From Lichenicola sp964247755 (GTDB taxonomy: Bacteria; Pseudomonadota; Alphaproteobacteria; Acetobacterales; Acetobacteraceae): a stretch of 15,653 bases of DNA. The stretch is taken from NCBI GenBank assembly GCA_964247755.1, contig CAXTVX010000072.1, positions 1 through 15,653 on the forward strand, in the 5' to 3' direction. The position numbers and the translations under genes were made by a program. The stretch's first letter is position 1. Every line of letters starts with the position of its first letter. Of this stretch, positions 13,455 through 15,653 are shown one piece after another. A model generated the notes under the pieces. It did not search any database and had not been told where the DNA came from. It was given only the letters and a program-made list of their open reading frames with translations.

Positions 13455-14891
13455 TCAAGAAGGTCGCCGGAGGGAGCGCCAACTCGCCAGTCCACGCGCC
13501 CAGCAACGCGTCAGCCGGCTGAAGATCAGCGCCTCATGCGCCGCGAAGCTCACCTCCTTGGAGATGTCGGAGCGGGTCGGGTAGGGCACGATCGCGCCGG
13601 AGATCGACCAAGTCGACGCCTTGCCCGCCAGAACCAGACTCCAGGGCAGCAGCAGTTCTCCTACGCAAGCGCCGACCGCCGTGACGCCGACCAGCCGGCC
13701 TCGCACCCTGATCAGCTTGATGAAGCCGGAGGTCGTGCCTTCCGTGACGGCGCGGTCATTGTCTTTGAACTCCGCCCGGTCCACCCGCACGGAGCGGTGC
13801 CGCTCGCGCGCTGCCGCCTCGGTCAGTCCGAGCTGCGCCAACTCGGGATCGGTGTATGTCACGAACGGCAGGGTGTCGTACTCGGCCGGCGCGGGCAGAC
13901 CGAGAGCGACGCTCTTCACGACCAGCGCGCCTTCGTAGCCCGCGGCGTGGGTGAAGCGCGGCCCGTCCCGGCAATCCCCGATGGCCAGCACGCGCCGGTT
14001 CGTGGTGCGCCGCCAGCGATCCACGCGAACGCCGGCTTCCGTCGCCGCGATGCCGGCCGCGTCCAGGTCGAGCCCGTCCAGCGCCGGGCGGCGGCCGGCC
14101 GCTACCAGCAGGTGACTGCCTATCACTGCCGCGCCCGCCGCGAGGTCGACGCGCACGCCTTCCGGCGCCGTTGCCACTTGCACCGCCCGCGTGCCGGCGC
14201 GGACCTCGACTCCTTCGGCGGCCAGCTGCGCCAGCACGATCGCGGCAGCCTCGGGGTCATTCCGGGACAGCGGACGGCCGGGCTCGATGAGGGTGACCGC
14301 TGCGCCGAGGCGGTGAAAGGCTTGCGCCATCTCGATCCCGATCGCACCGCCGCCGAGCACGAGCAAGTGGCGCGGCAGCTCCGTGAGGTCGAACAGCGTC
14401 TCGTTCGTCAGGTAGGGCGTCCGATCCAGCCCCGCGATCGCCGGGATCGCCGGCCGCGAGCCGACGGCCAGCACGATCCGAGGCGCCGTCAGGCAACGCC
14501 CGTCCACCGCCACTGCGGCGCGCCCGATGAAGCGGGCGTGGCCACGAATCACCTCAACGGCCCAGCCGCGGAACCGCTCTTCCGAGTCGTGGGGTGCGAT
14601 CGCCGCGATCGCGGCCTGCACGTGTGCTCTCACGCTCGCGAAATCGACCTGCATTCCCGTCGCCGCGATACCCATGGTGGGCCCACAGGCGGGCCCGCCG
14701 CGCATCAGGTGCGCCCGCCGTGCCGCCGCGATCAGCGCCTTGGACGGCACGCAGCCCGTGTTCAGGCATTCCCCACCCATCCGGTGGCGCTCGATCAACG
14801 CCACGCGCAGGCCGAGCCGGGCGGCGCCGCCCGCTGCAGTCAGCCCTGCCGCGCCGGCGCCAATCACGATCAGGTCGTGCGTCCACCGCAT
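13455..14891 (-). CDS. FAD/NAD(P)-dependent disulfide oxidoreductase (MerA/Lpd-like superfamily)
   Basis: Class I pyridine nucleotide-disulfide oxidoreductase: a flavoprotein that passes electrons from NAD(P)H through FAD to a cysteine pair. 478 aa from ATG 14891, which has GAGGAG six bases upstream; the open frame runs 122 codons further up but that part is not protein-like. Motifs: FAD-binding GAGAAG (11-16) with IE (33-34), redox centre CLNTGCVPSK (C42, C47), NAD(P)-binding LGGGAIGIE (179-187), second FAD motif AIGDC (303-307), and a dimerisation domain from about 340 (LPFVTYTDPELAQLGLTEAA). The C-terminal base motif is VPYPTRSD where lipoamide dehydrogenase has HxxPT-SE, so the usual His is missing. 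There is no HMA domain and no terminal Cys pair, so it is not a classical mercuric reductase. The substrate is unknown. It is divergent from a sterol-desaturase-like fragment. Confidence 0.88.
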   Translation of the reverse strand: MRWTHDLIVIGAGAAGLTAAGGAARLGLRVALIERHRMGGECLNTGCVPSKALIAAARRAHLMRGGPACGPTMGIAATGMQVDFASVRAHVQAAIAAIAPHDSEERFRGWAVEVIRGHARFIGRAAVAVDGRCLTAPRIVLAVGSRPAIPAIAGLDRTPYLTNETLFDLTELPRHLLVLGGGAIGIEMAQAFHRLGAAVTLIEPGRPLSRNDPEAAAIVLAQLAAEGVEVRAGTRAVQVATAPEGVRVDLAAGAAVIGSHLLVAAGRRPALDGLDLDAAGIAATEAGVRVDRWRRTTNRRVLAIGDCRDGPRFTHAAGYEGALVVKSVALGLPAPAEYDTLPFVTYTDPELAQLGLTEAAARERHRSVRVDRAEFKDNDRAVTEGTTSGFIKLIRVRGRLVGVTAVGACVGELLLPWSLVLAGKASTWSISGAIVPYPTRSDISKEVSFAAHEALIFSRLTRCWARGLASWRSLRRPS

Positions 14892-14976
14892 CAGCTGCTC
14901 CTCATGTACCGGCCGGGATTGGCAGCCTGGGCCGGCAACCTTGTCCTCCATCCGGTACCGTCGCATCTGGAGCGGC

Positions 14977-15207
14977 ATGATGTCTTGTTCCTCACGGATA
15001 TCCAGCCGGCCGCCGCGTGCGTCGCTGGACCGGGTGTTGCCTGTTCTGGCCCTCAGCGCGGTGGCTTTGGTCCTGGTCTCCGAGCGGCGCGCGCCACTGC
15101 GCCGTCGGACGCAGCGGGAGCCGATGCGGCTGATCCGTGACTTCGCTCTCGACGCGCTCAGCATGGCGGTGGTTTGGTGGCCGGGCATCCAACCACCAAG
15201 CGCCTGA
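14977..15207 (+). pseudogene. Fragment resembling the N-terminus of a sterol-desaturase-type membrane protein
   Basis: Two adjacent ATGs (14977, 14980) follow GGAG. The short product contains a hydrophobic helix and a basic segment, SLDRVLPVLALSAVALVLVS then ERRAPLRRRTQREPMRLIRD and FALDALSMAVV. This order (helix, ERR-PLRRRT, R-WxxN-like amphipathic helix) resembles the N-terminus of sterol desaturase/fatty acid hydroxylase family proteins, which are about 250 aa or more with His boxes. Here it stops after about 76 residues, and no His box follows. It is probably a truncated remnant; the junction is near 15170. Recognition is from memory of a short segment, so the family call is tentative. 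Confidence 0.35.
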
Positions 15208-15653
15208 TGCGACGACCTGAGACGCGGCGGCGCGGCTTGGTCCAGCACCTGCCACATCCAGTTGCTGGCGGTGCTTCCAGAAGCCGATCGGCGCGATTAA
15301 GTCCGGACGCTACCAAATCTGATCATCAGGAGGTTCAATCGATGTTCGGCGCGAAGAAGACGCTAGTTGTTCGAACGATTGCTCCGGAGCTGACGGTCCA
15401 CGCCTGGAGGTGGCCGATACCGGACTGACCGCTTCGGAGAAGCCGACCGCAAAAGGCGGACATGATAACAGTGCCGATGTGCCGGCAGCTTCTGACCATT
15501 TACGGCCGAGCGTCAGATCGCCTCATGCCAACCCAGTTGTTCCTCAACGAGGAGCCTTGAATCAGAGCCCAGCCACGAGAACAAGATCTATCGTCAACAG
15601 GCGTTGGTGCATGGATGCGGGGAGGTAGCGTCGCCCGACTAGGCCGGCTACGT
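15208..15653 (+). other. Right-end stretch without a convincing gene
   Basis: No frame of useful length reads like a protein. The only hint of translation is a 28-codon frame with a strong ribosome binding site at 15342, listed separately. The stretch may be debris of genes cut by rearrangement. Confidence 0.4.
15342..15428 (+). CDS. Possible small ORF or truncated gene start, 28 aa
   Basis: ATG 15342 follows a canonical AGGAGG eight bases upstream and opens MFGAKKTLVVRTIAPELTVH, ending AWRWPIPD at TGA 15426-15428. I do not recognise it. The strong ribosome binding site suggests a real translation start, but the frame may be only the beginning of a gene whose rest has been lost. Confidence 0.25.
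   Translation: MFGAKKTLVVRTIAPELTVHAWRWPIPD

Noticed and set aside
13536..15140. 534-aa plus-strand frame opposite the oxidoreductase
   Set aside because: It mirrors the real gene on the minus strand; its product is Arg/His/Gly-rich without motifs.
15174..15199. Intrinsic terminator (TTGGTGG ... CCACCAA)
   Set aside because: The stem is only 7 bp with a 12-base loop, and no T-run follows.

Overview
The base composition is high in GC, codon use is biased to G/C in the third position, and the protein families present (RepA_C-type initiator, small ParA with a ribbon-helix-helix partner, Xre/RES toxin-antitoxin pairs, GHSLK-type tyrosine recombinases) fit a plasmid or plasmid-derived replicon of an alphaproteobacterium, most likely Acetobacteraceae (Roseomonas-like). 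The genus is inference; the plasmid nature is well supported by an iteron-flanked rep gene plus a parA operon.

Layout. 1-1.8 kb holds two broken insertion sequences: an IS256-family transposase (minus) cut off before its third catalytic residue, and an IS630-family transposase (plus) that is frameshifted at an A6 run and cut off in its DDE domain. 1.8-2.9 kb is a lower-GC patch with one multi-pass membrane protein of unknown function. 3.2-4.5 kb (minus) is a decayed tyrosine recombinase joined to the remains of a second gene; 4.76-5.88 kb (plus) is an apparently full-length tyrosine recombinase read divergently from it, with a strong inverted repeat between the two.

6.0-8.9 kb is the stability/replication module. 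A coupled antitoxin-RES toxin operon (minus) has four tandem 9-bp repeats at its promoter. Next come three direct iterons, an AT-rich putative unwinding element, repA (plus), and two more copies of the same iteron in the opposite orientation after repA. 8.9-9.8 kb (plus) encodes a probable membrane-anchored protein with a HEPN-like RNDVVH motif.

9.5-11.45 kb (minus) is a graveyard. It holds a second RES toxin, its Xre/ParS-type antitoxin and an unrelated Xre regulator, all still recognisable when frames are spliced by eye but broken by several indels and stops. 11.6-12.6 kb (minus) is an intact, overlapping parA / ribbon-helix-helix partition operon. A 16-bp palindrome CTTGCCAGCTGGCAAG, or its half-sites, lies in three nearby non-coding stretches and is a candidate centromere/operator. 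12.75-13.24 kb is a pair of ~150-bp inverted repeats around ~185 bp without a gene. 13.46-14.89 kb (minus) is a full-length FAD/NAD(P) disulfide oxidoreductase of the MerA/Lpd-like superfamily, divergent from a short fragment resembling the N-terminus of a sterol-desaturase-type membrane protein. The last ~450 bp has no convincing gene.

Overall this is a replicon backbone (rep, par, toxin-antitoxin) littered with decayed mobile elements and a decayed second toxin-antitoxin locus.
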